Below are positions 31,239-36,407 of a DNA stretch of 36,407 bases, piece after piece. Position 1 is the stretch's first letter. Every line of letters begins with the position of its first letter. Made by a program: the position numbers and the translations under genes. The notes under the pieces were generated by a model. It saw only the letters and a list, made by a program, of their open reading frames with translations. It did no database searches and had not been told where the DNA came from. This DNA is from a virus: positions 1 through 36,407 of the IMG/VR virus record IMGVR_UViG_3300004805_000018; one strand, 5' to 3'.

Positions 31239-31919
31239 ATGCATTATTATCAATTTAACATAGCAGATTATCAATCACACACTAGGCATTTATCTTTAAT
31301 TGAGGATGTTTGTTATAGACGATTATTAGATTGGCATTATTTACATGAAAAACCTTTGCCGCTTGATATTGAAAAAGTAGCAAGATTGTTATTGTTAAAC
31401 GAATGTTTAGCGGATGTTGAACAAGTGTTAAACGAGTTTTTTAACAAAACAGAAGATGGTTGGGTTAATGTTCGTGCAATAGCAGAAATTCAAGAATATA
31501 AAGAAAAGATTGAAAAGGCTTCTATTGCTGGTAAAGCAAGTGCGGCTAAAAGAAAGGATAATATTAAACAATCTTTTAACGACTGTTCAACGGATGTTCA
31601 ACCAAACAATAACCATAAACCATTAAACAATAACCATAAACCAACAACCAATAAAAAACCATCGTGCGAAATCGCACTTGTTGTTGATGATAATTTTAAT
31701 TTGTTTTGGAAAGCATATCCCAAAAAATCAGCACCTGATGCCGCTAAAAAATCTTGGAATAAATTAAAGCCAAATATAACCGAAGTGTTAAATGCGCTTC
31801 AATGGCAACGGCAATCAGAACAATGGCAAAAAAATGGTGGGCAATATATACCAAACCCAGCCACATATCTTAATCAGGGTCGTTGGAAAGATGAACCGCC
31901 AGTTGAGGAGTTATGGTAA
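31239..31919 (+). CDS. DUF1376 / O-like replication protein
   Basis: A 226-residue protein. The N-terminal ~90 residues are a DUF1376 domain: MHYYQFNIADYQSHTRHLSLIEDV, then RRLLDWHYLHEKPLPLD and the winged-helix-like core. A linker with Asn/His/Lys/Pro repeats (NNNHKP twice) follows, then a C-terminal domain FNLFWKAYPKKSAPDAAKKSW with WQRQSEQWQKNGGQYIPNPATYL as in phage replication proteins. It should bind the phage origin and open it for the helicase. The repeated DNA that encodes the linker may itself be the origin (31604-31677). AAGGA precedes the ATG at 31239. The stop overlaps the next start by TAATG. Confidence 0.75.
   Translation: MHYYQFNIADYQSHTRHLSLIEDVCYRRLLDWHYLHEKPLPLDIEKVARLLLLNECLADVEQVLNEFFNKTEDGWVNVRAIAEIQEYKEKIEKASIAGKASAAKRKDNIKQSFNDCSTDVQPNNNHKPLNNNHKPTTNKKPSCEIALVVDDNFNLFWKAYPKKSAPDAAKKSWNKLKPNITEVLNALQWQRQSEQWQKNGGQYIPNPATYLNQGRWKDEPPVEELW
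31604..31677 (+). other. Candidate replication origin inside the replication gene
   Basis: The same 19-base sequence (AAACAATAACCATAAACCA) occurs at 31604-31622 and 31625-31643, a 21-base step of two helical turns, followed by a degenerate third copy to about 31661. Directly after is a hairpin, GTGCG (31664-31668) with CGCAC (31673-31677). The region is AT-rich. Lambda has its iterons in gene O in the same way. Confidence 0.5.
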
Positions 31920-32740
31920 TGAATCCATATTTAATTACAGAACCAACTTGTATTAGTTTTAGTGGTGGCAGAACATCAGCATTTATGTTGAGAAAAATAT
32001 TAGATGCTAATAATGGTCTTCCAAATGATTGTTTTGTTTGCTTTGCCAATACAGGTAAAGAAGATGAAGCAACATTAAAATTTGTTAAAGATGTTGAAAG
32101 TAATTGGAATGTAAAAATAACATGGCTTGAATTTAATCATAAATCTGAAAATGGATTTGATGTTGTTAATTATGAAAATGCAAGTAGAAATGGTGAACCT
32201 TTTGAAAGATTAATAAAATATAAAAATATGTTGCCAAATGTTTTTATGCGTTTTTGCACTCAAGAATTAAAAGTAAAAATTATTAGAAATTATCTTAAAA
32301 GCATTAATATTGATATTGATGATAGGTCACATTATGTTGGCATAAGGGCTGATGAACCTAGAAGATTAGCAAAAGTTGGAATTGATATGTGTCCATTGGC
32401 GCGTGATGGCATAACAGAACAAAATGTTGGGGAATTTTGGTCAAAAAACAATTTTGATTTAAAGTTGCCTAAAGTTGGATTAAATACATTATCTAATTGT
32501 GATTTATGTTTTCTTAAAGGCGATAAAATTTTGGCTTCATTAATTAAAGACAAGCCATCACGCGCGGTTTGGTGGATTAAAATGGAAAAAATGGAACAAG
32601 ATAAAATGATTGAACAAGGAAAAACAGGAATTGCAACATTTAGGAAAGGTTCTGTTAGTTATCAAAAGATGATGACATTTTCAGAAAATCAAATTGATAT
32701 GTTTTCTTCAGAATCTATTTCATGTTTTTGTGGGGATTAA
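31919..32740 (+). CDS. PAPS-reductase-like PP-loop protein
   Basis: A 273-residue protein of the adenine-nucleotide alpha-hydrolase (PP-loop) family. The nucleotide motif SFSGGRTSAFML starts at residue 13, FANTGKE follows at 42-48, RFCTQELKVK at 111-120 and YVGIRADEPRRL at 139-150. Cysteines C113, C194, C197 and C269/C271 could hold an iron-sulfur cluster, as in some members. Related phage proteins are annotated as phosphoadenosine phosphosulfate reductases, but sulfate reduction is unlikely to be the job. A role in nucleotide or DNA thio-modification is possible. The ATG at 31919 was chosen because GAGGAG lies 8 bases ahead and it gives a TAATG overlap; ATG 31913 is too close. Confidence 0.8.
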   Translation: MNPYLITEPTCISFSGGRTSAFMLRKILDANNGLPNDCFVCFANTGKEDEATLKFVKDVESNWNVKITWLEFNHKSENGFDVVNYENASRNGEPFERLIKYKNMLPNVFMRFCTQELKVKIIRNYLKSINIDIDDRSHYVGIRADEPRRLAKVGIDMCPLARDGITEQNVGEFWSKNNFDLKLPKVGLNTLSNCDLCFLKGDKILASLIKDKPSRAVWWIKMEKMEQDKMIEQGKTGIATFRKGSVSYQKMMTFSENQIDMFSSESISCFCGD

Positions 32741-32741
32741 T

Positions 32742-33065
32742 ATGACAGATTCTGAAAAAGCACAATTCAAAGCAATGATGAAGGCATTAACCCAATTGTT
32801 TAATAAGCCAGATTTAGATATTGAGTTACTGCGTATTTGGTGGCACAAACTACAACGCTTTGAATTTCACATTGTAAGCAAAGCATTTGACACATGGGTT
32901 GATGCCAACAAGCGTATGCCAACACCAGCCGACATTCTTGAATTATGTAAGGCACAGGAAGCCAAAACATTTAGCGTTAAGATTGGGCGCAAATGGACTG
33001 ATGAGGATAAACAGCGCAACCATGAAAGGCTGGAAAGCATAAAAAAACAATTGGGTTGGAGTTAA
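32742..33065 (+). CDS. Helicase loader-like replication protein
   Basis: A 107-residue helical protein: residues about 5-70 carry FKAMMKALTQLF, DIELLRIWWHKLQRFEFHIVSKAFDTWV and RMPTPADILELC. This Trp-rich arrangement followed by a P-x-ADI motif is the one seen in small phage helicase loaders such as those of the G40P/gp39 type. The rest is charged (GRKWTDEDKQRNHERLESIKK). It follows the replication initiator region and fits the usual order initiator, loader. The ATG at 32742 follows GGGGATTAAT; a longer start at 32694 is inside the previous gene. Confidence 0.65.
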   Translation: MTDSEKAQFKAMMKALTQLFNKPDLDIELLRIWWHKLQRFEFHIVSKAFDTWVDANKRMPTPADILELCKAQEAKTFSVKIGRKWTDEDKQRNHERLESIKKQLGWS

Positions 33066-33067
33066 AC

Positions 33068-33093
33068 ATTGTTTATACAATATCATATATAAT
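33068..33093 (+). promoter_or_regulatory. Operator/promoter region of the Cro-like gene
   Basis: ATTGT (33068-33072) and ACAAT (33077-33081) form a 5-bp inverted repeat with a 4-base centre, next to a perfect TATAAT at 33088-33093. The -35 box is weak, as often for regulated phage promoters. AAAGGAG and ATG 33117 follow. Confidence 0.5.
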
Positions 33094-33116
33094 ATTACAC
33101 AAAGGAGTGGTTAAAT

Positions 33117-33284
33117 ATGACGGGCGATGAATTAAAGAAGTTACGCAATCAACTTGAATTAACGCAAACGCAATTGGCTTTGTTGGTTGATAGAACACGG
33201 GACTGTGTTGCTAAATGGGAAAGCGGCAAGCATCCTATTCCTCAAAAGATTAAACAACGGATTTGGGATTTGAAAAATGACTAA
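33117..33284 (+). CDS. Cro/C1-type helix-turn-helix protein
   Basis: A 55-residue protein: MTGDELKKLRNQLELTQTQLALLVDRTRDCVAKWESGKHPIP..., a complete HTH_3 fold. The recognition helix is residues about 26-36 and the W-E-S-G motif that ends it is typical. It would bind operators as a dimer. The ATG at 33117 follows a strong AAAGGAG, and a symmetric site lies in its promoter, so it may repress itself. It ends 8 bases into the next gene. It is below the size limit of usual gene finding. Confidence 0.8.
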   Translation: MTGDELKKLRNQLELTQTQLALLVDRTRDCVAKWESGKHPIPQKIKQRIWDLKND

Positions 33285-33468
33285 AGACGAAGCATTAACA
33301 AGGGATTGGAAAGAAACAATAGATGAACGCATTGCTAGGGATAGTGAATTTAAAGAAGCACTAGAACAACCAGCGCAAGATTATGTATTGATATGTAAAA
33401 GATGTGGTGATGATTTATGGCTTGATTATGTACCTGACAAACAAGCATTAAAGGAAAAGAATGGCTAA
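33277..33468 (+). CDS. Small zinc-ribbon-like protein
   Basis: A 63-residue protein: an N-terminal helix (EALTRDWKETIDERIARDSEFKEAL) and a C-terminal part with CKRCGD, where C40 and C43 could bind zinc as half a finger. It overlaps the Cro-like gene by 8 bases and the next gene by 8. The function is unknown; small proteins of this type occur in phage early operons. Confidence 0.55.
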   Translation: MTKDEALTRDWKETIDERIARDSEFKEALEQPAQDYVLICKRCGDDLWLDYVPDKQALKEKNG

Positions 33469-33721
33469 ATGGGATAAATGGGGTTCATACGCCATTAAAA
33501 CTAAAGGGTATTCAATCAGTAAGTCATACATTCAGGGCGCATGGCTTTACACATTATGGAAATTGCCAAAAACAATGCTTGGAAACTATGGGAATGTAAA
33601 TGATGCAAAAAAAGCGCATTTGGAAATTGTCGGAAGCCAATCGGCAGAATTTGATTCAGTTAATAATGGAATTGGATTGCCAAAAGAATTGGCAAGTGAT
33701 TATTCAAGAGTCAAAGGATAA
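33461..33721 (+). CDS. Hypothetical protein
   Basis: An 86-residue protein with several aromatic residues (KWDKWGSYAIKTKGYSIS, then GAWLYTLWKLPKT) that seem to form a small beta sheet, and a Lys/Ala helix (NDAKKAHLEIV). Not recognised. AAGGAAAAG before the ATG. Its last ~56 bases overlap the NinB-like gene in another frame. Confidence 0.5.
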   Translation: MAKWDKWGSYAIKTKGYSISKSYIQGAWLYTLWKLPKTMLGNYGNVNDAKKAHLEIVGSQSAEFDSVNNGIGLPKELASDYSRVKG

Positions 33722-33974
33722 AGACCAGCGCACGCTTGACCAAAACAGGCGTTATTGGGATTTGATGCGACATGGCGGCACATACCTTGGATATACTGCC
33801 GATGAATTGCACTTGTTGATGGGTTACAAGTTTTTAAGGCAACACAAGTATGTAGGCAATACGCTGGTGGAATACATACAAAGCACGACAGAATTAGACA
33901 CATCGCAAATGGCTGACTATCAAAACCAAATAGAATATTGGTTGACACAACTGGGATGGAGTTGGGATGATTAA
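33666..33974 (+). CDS. NinB-like recombination protein
   Basis: A 102-residue protein: an N-terminal WQVIIQESKDKDQRTLDQNRRYWDL with the NinB-typical R-T-L-x-Q-N-R-x-x-W, then GYTADELHLLMGYKFLRQHK and a C-terminal helix MADYQNQIEYWLTQLG. NinB-like proteins bind single-stranded DNA and help recombination in lambdoid phages. The first start in the frame is ATG 33600, but the family's domain begins near 33666. Neither has a good ribosome site. The gene ends 8 bases into the next. Confidence 0.6.
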   Translation: MELDCQKNWQVIIQESKDKDQRTLDQNRRYWDLMRHGGTYLGYTADELHLLMGYKFLRQHKYVGNTLVEYIQSTTELDTSQMADYQNQIEYWLTQLGWSWDD

Positions 33975-34347
33975 AAATCAAGATTTTGCGGAAAAATTTA
34001 TAAATTTCAATAGCCTGCAATTTGGTAGCATATCCCCAACTGACATTGATGGATTTATTGAATACAAAGATAAATGGTTTATATTTATTGAAACAAAATT
34101 TAACAAAGCGCAAATGCCGCGTGGTCAAGAATTGGCATTGGAAAGATTATGCGATGCTGTGCAATCAGAAACTAAAAATGCCATTGTCTTTTTTACATCG
34201 CATCAAGATGACGGCATAGATGTGGAAATTGATATTGGGCTTTCATTGGTCACTAAATATCGTTATATGGGTAAATGGGTTAAACCCAAAGCCCCAATTA
34301 ATTTACATGATGCAATTGAAAGGTTAATACCAAATGACATTATTTGA
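33967..34347 (+). CDS. Putative PD-(D/E)XK nuclease
   Basis: A 126-residue protein with the core order of the PD-(D/E)XK fold: S24-P-T-D-I-D with D26/D28, strand WFIFIETKF with E42 and K44, then Q54 (PRGQELALERLCDAV) in the helix. The C-terminal part is strands and a helix. It may be a small resolvase-like or end-processing nuclease. No named family recognised. The ATG overlaps the preceding gene by 8 bases and the end overlaps the next by 14. Confidence 0.6.
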   Translation: MIKNQDFAEKFINFNSLQFGSISPTDIDGFIEYKDKWFIFIETKFNKAQMPRGQELALERLCDAVQSETKNAIVFFTSHQDDGIDVEIDIGLSLVTKYRYMGKWVKPKAPINLHDAIERLIPNDII

Positions 34348-34588
34348 ACAAGTGCGCGATAAGTTTGAGTTGTGGGCAACTGAACATGGCTTTAATTTAA
34401 CCCGCCATCCCAACGATGATGATTTTTATTTTAATAAAGATGTATCAATGCTTTTTGTTTGTTTTGCTGATGGCTTTGCTTTAGGATGCAATACACAAAT
34501 GGATAGGATTGAAACTGAATTTAATAAACTTGCGGAAGCCCCGCCAGCGCAAATTGCATTGATTGAAAGACTTTTAGATGATGAATAG
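34334..34588 (+). CDS. Hypothetical protein
   Basis: An 84-residue acidic protein with a mixed alpha-beta order: helix FEQVRDKFELWATEHG, then short strands (DDFYFNKDVSMLFVCFADGFALG) and a C-terminal helix RIETEFNKLAEAPPAQIALIERLL. Not recognised. The start overlaps the nuclease-like gene by 14 bases, so it is translationally coupled. An 87-base gap with a promoter follows it. Confidence 0.5.
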   Translation: MTLFEQVRDKFELWATEHGFNLTRHPNDDDFYFNKDVSMLFVCFADGFALGCNTQMDRIETEFNKLAEAPPAQIALIERLLDDE

Positions 34589-34626
34589 TTTATTTTTTGT
34601 TTGTAATCTATACTAAAAGATTAGTT

Positions 34627-34654
34627 TTGCTTGTAATTTTAAACCAATTATTCA
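34627..34654 (+). promoter_or_regulatory. Candidate promoter for the 34676-36365 genes
   Basis: TTGCTT (34627-34632), a 16-bp spacer, and TATTCA (34649-34654) resemble the other TTGC/TATTGT promoters. It lies in an 87-base gap, and transcription would start near 34661, just ahead of AAGGGAAC and the ATG at 34676. Confidence 0.4.
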
Positions 34655-34675
34655 ACACAACAGCAAGGGAACAAA

Positions 34676-34975
34676 ATGCCATTTGATAAAATTTATGAAT
34701 TAGAGCAACAAATATTAAAAGCCGAAATGTTAAATGATGATATTAAGTTGCTGGCTAATGATGCTGATTGGACTGTGATTGACCCAAAGCTTTTAAATCG
34801 TATGTTAAGCATTGCCACAGTTTATCAAATGCGAATTGAGGAATGCTATGAATTGCTTGAGGAAATTTCAGAGCAATGTTATATAAAAATAAAACAAAAT
34901 GAATCAAAGGTTGATATGAATGATGTTGTTGATAATGACGATTTGATTGATTTTTCAGCAATTATTAACAAGTAA
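34676..34975 (+). CDS. Hypothetical acidic helical protein
   Basis: A 99-residue protein, nearly all helical: YELEQQILKAEMLNDDIKLLA, then LLNRMLSIATVYQMRIEECYELLEEISEQ and an acidic C-terminal part. AAGGGA precedes the ATG and the stop overlaps the Ref-like gene by TAATG. Not recognised; the coil-like regions may bind another protein. Confidence 0.55.
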   Translation: MPFDKIYELEQQILKAEMLNDDIKLLANDADWTVIDPKLLNRMLSIATVYQMRIEECYELLEEISEQCYIKIKQNESKVDMNDVVDNDDLIDFSAIINK

Positions 34976-35259
34976 TGGCAACCAAAAGTGAAAAGCAACG
35001 ATTTGAAAAGCTGGTTGAATGGGGTTGCGTTGTATGTTTACGCCAAGGGTTTGGTTACAGCCAGCCTGAAATTCATCATGTTAGATTTAATGCATCAGCA
35101 GGGAAGAAAAGCAAAGACACGATTCCTTTATGCCCTAATCATCACAGGCTTGGTGGTTATGGCGTTGCATATCATGCAGGAAAACGAGGCTTTGAGGAAA
35201 ACTTTGGAACAGAACAAAGCCTGCTAGAGTTTATAAATAATTTATTGGGGGAAGTATGA
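34975..35259 (+). CDS. Ref-like HNH nuclease
   Basis: A 94-residue protein with an HNH/zinc-type core: C18-V-V-C21, EIHHVR with H34 and H35, PLCPNHHRLGG with C53, H56 and H57, and GVAYHAGKRGFEENFGTE. This combination fits the Ref (recombination enhancement function) nuclease family of phage P1 and relatives, whose activity is RecA-dependent. It would add to the set of recombination nucleases of this phage. The start overlaps the preceding stop by TAATG and the end overlaps the next gene by ATGA. Confidence 0.65.
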   Translation: MATKSEKQRFEKLVEWGCVVCLRQGFGYSQPEIHHVRFNASAGKKSKDTIPLCPNHHRLGGYGVAYHAGKRGFEENFGTEQSLLEFINNLLGEV

Positions 35260-35654
35260 AACAGAAATTTAATATAGTGGAAAGCAAAGAAACGCCATTA
35301 TCCATTGGCGAATACTTTTTAAACCTATTGCACAGCGCAACCAACACGCATTTGTTGCATTTACAATCACGCAGTTTTTCACAGCATATGGCATTAGGCA
35401 CATACTATGAAGAAGTTGTGGAATTGATTGATAGTTTAATAGAAGCCTATCAGGGCAAAAATCAAATCATTGTGCAATACCCAAATATTTATTATCCGCC
35501 TGTGGATGATGCCTTAACCGAATTAATTAACATATCAGCCTATGTTATTAAGAATCGCGCAATAGTTGGCAATGATACTGAATTGCAAAACATTACCGAT
35601 GAAATCCAACAGTTGATTGATTCAACTATCTATAAACTTACTTTTCTTAAATAG
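35256..35654 (+). CDS. Dps-like DUF5856 protein
   Basis: A 132-residue helical protein with a DUF5856 / ferritin-like (Dps-like) layout: first helix YFLNLLHSATNTHLLHLQSRSFSQHMALG (residues about 19-48), where T, H and H positions recall the Dps metal site, a second helix YYEEVVELIDSLIEAYQG, then further helices. Proteins like it occur in several phages, role unknown, perhaps binding or protecting DNA. ATGA overlap with the preceding gene. Confidence 0.55.
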   Translation: MKQKFNIVESKETPLSIGEYFLNLLHSATNTHLLHLQSRSFSQHMALGTYYEEVVELIDSLIEAYQGKNQIIVQYPNIYYPPVDDALTELINISAYVIKNRAIVGNDTELQNITDEIQQLIDSTIYKLTFLK

Positions 35655-35665
35655 GAGTATTACAA

Positions 35666-35968
35666 ATGAGTCCTGATTTACAATTAGCAGTTGATACGCT
35701 TAAAGCCAGCTATGGTGACATTGATAGGGAAGCCGCAACATATATTAACCTAGACCCTAAAGACATCGCCAACGCGCTTAAAAGCACACAGATAGACACA
35801 GCCGACTTTGTTGTATTGGCATTGTTATCAACACATTTTCCAGTAACAACCACAAAGAATACAAAGGTTGTGAATGATGTTGTTGCACCATCATCAGTTA
35901 TCAATGAAGCAGTTGTTGATGTTGCCCCTGTAGAAGTTGCACCAGTTGCCGACAGCACCCCTCAATAA
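35666..35968 (+). CDS. Hypothetical protein with Val-Ala-Pro-rich tail
   Basis: A 100-residue protein: helical N-terminal 55 residues (DLQLAVDTLKASYGDIDREAATYINL..., DIANALKSTQ...DFVVLALLS) and a C-terminal part with VVDVAPVEVAPVAD and similar. AGGAGTAT precedes the ATG. The tail of this gene overlaps the HNH start. Not recognised; low-complexity tails often join domains. Confidence 0.5.
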   Translation: MSPDLQLAVDTLKASYGDIDREAATYINLDPKDIANALKSTQIDTADFVVLALLSTHFPVTTTKNTKVVNDVVAPSSVINEAVVDVAPVEVAPVADSTPQ

Positions 35969-36365
35969 ACTGTGCAGAGAATTGGGGTGTCATAACCCCA
36001 AGACTGGTCGGTCAACCTTTTGCGTTAAGCATGGCGGTGGCATAACGGAAAAAGGAAAGCAGAACAGTAAGTTATACGGGCAATCGTATTGGAAGAAGCA
36101 AAGGCAGGCACAGTTAAGCAAAGACCCGCTATGTGCCGCTTGTCTATTAGATGGTAAGGTTGTGCAGGCAGAACACATTGACCATGTGTTCCCTCACAGA
36201 CAGGATGCCACACGCTTCAGGCTTAATCATTTCCAAAGCCTATGCCAATACCATCATGTTATTAAGACACAGTTTGAGGGTCGCGGTGTCTATATATGGT
36301 ATGCCAAGCACGGGGCTGTTACCTATACCGAGGGTGACTATGCAAGAATATTTAATCAACAGTAA
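35946..36365 (+). CDS. HNH endonuclease next to the terminase genes
   Basis: A 139-residue HNH nuclease (start at TTG 35946 gives MPTAPLNKLCRELGCHNP). The core is PLCAACLLDG with C63 and C66, AEHIDHVFPH with H77 and H80, and SLCQYHHVIKT with C100 and H103/H104. Phages with an HNH gene just before the terminase genes (HK97-like) need it for specific cutting at the cos site. If the two ends of the window join, this gene lies ahead of TerS, exactly that order. AGAAG lies 9 bases before the TTG, better than the TTG at 35937. Confidence 0.8.
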   Translation: MPTAPLNKLCRELGCHNPKTGRSTFCVKHGGGITEKGKQNSKLYGQSYWKKQRQAQLSKDPLCAACLLDGKVVQAEHIDHVFPHRQDATRFRLNHFQSLCQYHHVIKTQFEGRGVYIWYAKHGAVTYTEGDYARIFNQQ

Positions 36366-36407
36366 CAAGGGCTTACACGCACGCGCATTTATGGGGCATC
36401 GTAAGTC
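36366..36407. other. Non-coding end, candidate packaging-site region
   Basis: The 42 bases after the HNH stop, with bases 1-34 at the other end (including GGGGGG and GTAGGTAGG), form the gap between HNH and TerS genes if the genome is circular. A cos site usually lies there. CTTAC and GTAAG flank the right-end segment. No shared terminal repeat is visible. Confidence 0.35.

Noticed and set aside
1-36407. Integrase, tRNA genes or prophage attachment sites
   Set aside because: None could be seen on reading both strands; no integrase motif in any frame and no tRNA-like cloverleaf recognised by eye.

Overview
The window looks like a complete, or nearly complete, genome of a tailed double-stranded DNA bacteriophage (Caudoviricetes) with siphovirus-type morphology and an HK97-fold capsid. 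The DNA is visibly AT-rich and the genes are tightly packed, with many ATGA, TAATG and TTGA stop/start overlaps. The last gene, an HNH endonuclease, and the first gene, a P27-family small terminase subunit, would be neighbours if the ends were joined. HNH-TerS-TerL is the usual order in cos-type phages, so the window probably starts near the packaging site. I see no integrase, no tRNA gene and no CRISPR array. The host cannot be named. A holin plus an endolysin with no signal peptide, and tail-tip and fibre proteins of the type used against Gram-negative cells, make a Gram-negative host the better guess.

Layout, rightward late region (35-27385): small terminase, an adenine/cytosine-N4 DNA methyltransferase, large terminase, portal, prohead protease, two paralogous major capsid proteins separated by an intrinsic terminator, head-tail connector proteins, two paralogous tail tube proteins, a small gene, a tail completion protein, a tail assembly chaperone pair joined by a probable -1 frameshift, a tape measure protein with three 79-residue repeats, tail proteins, a GNAT acetyltransferase, a 1371-residue tail tip protein, a fibre module, a putative trypsin-like serine protease, then the lysis genes (XhlA-like protein, holin, M15 endolysin) and two nuclease genes (HNH and endonuclease VII type).

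Leftward block (30305 down to 27427): a small protein, a 31-residue membrane peptide, Erf-type annealing protein, YqaJ/lambda-type exonuclease, a small acidic protein, an SSB-like protein with an acidic C-terminal tail, a winged-helix regulator and two tiny membrane proteins not longer than 57 residues. It ends in a strong leftward terminator at 27362-27392. Erf plus exonuclease form a recombination pair like lambda Red.

Rightward early/replication block (30404-36365): a VRR-NUC nuclease, a structured RNA with its own promoter and terminator (30766-30872), a T5orf172/GIY-YIG-like protein, a DUF1376/O-like replication protein with iteron-like repeats inside its gene (candidate origin), a PAPS-reductase-like PP-loop protein, a helicase-loader-like protein, a Cro-like repressor, NinB-like and PD-(D/E)XK-like proteins, a Ref-like nuclease, a Dps-like DUF5856 protein and the terminal HNH nuclease.

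Most notable: the RNA at 30766-30872 has two hairpins whose complete 7-base loops are perfectly complementary (a kissing-loop design). Its promoter shares a TTGC / 16-17 bp / TATTGT pattern with two leftward promoters. Other highlights are the protease with a full His-Asp-Ser triad in the fibre module, the twin capsid and twin tail tube genes, and the candidate origin within the replication gene.
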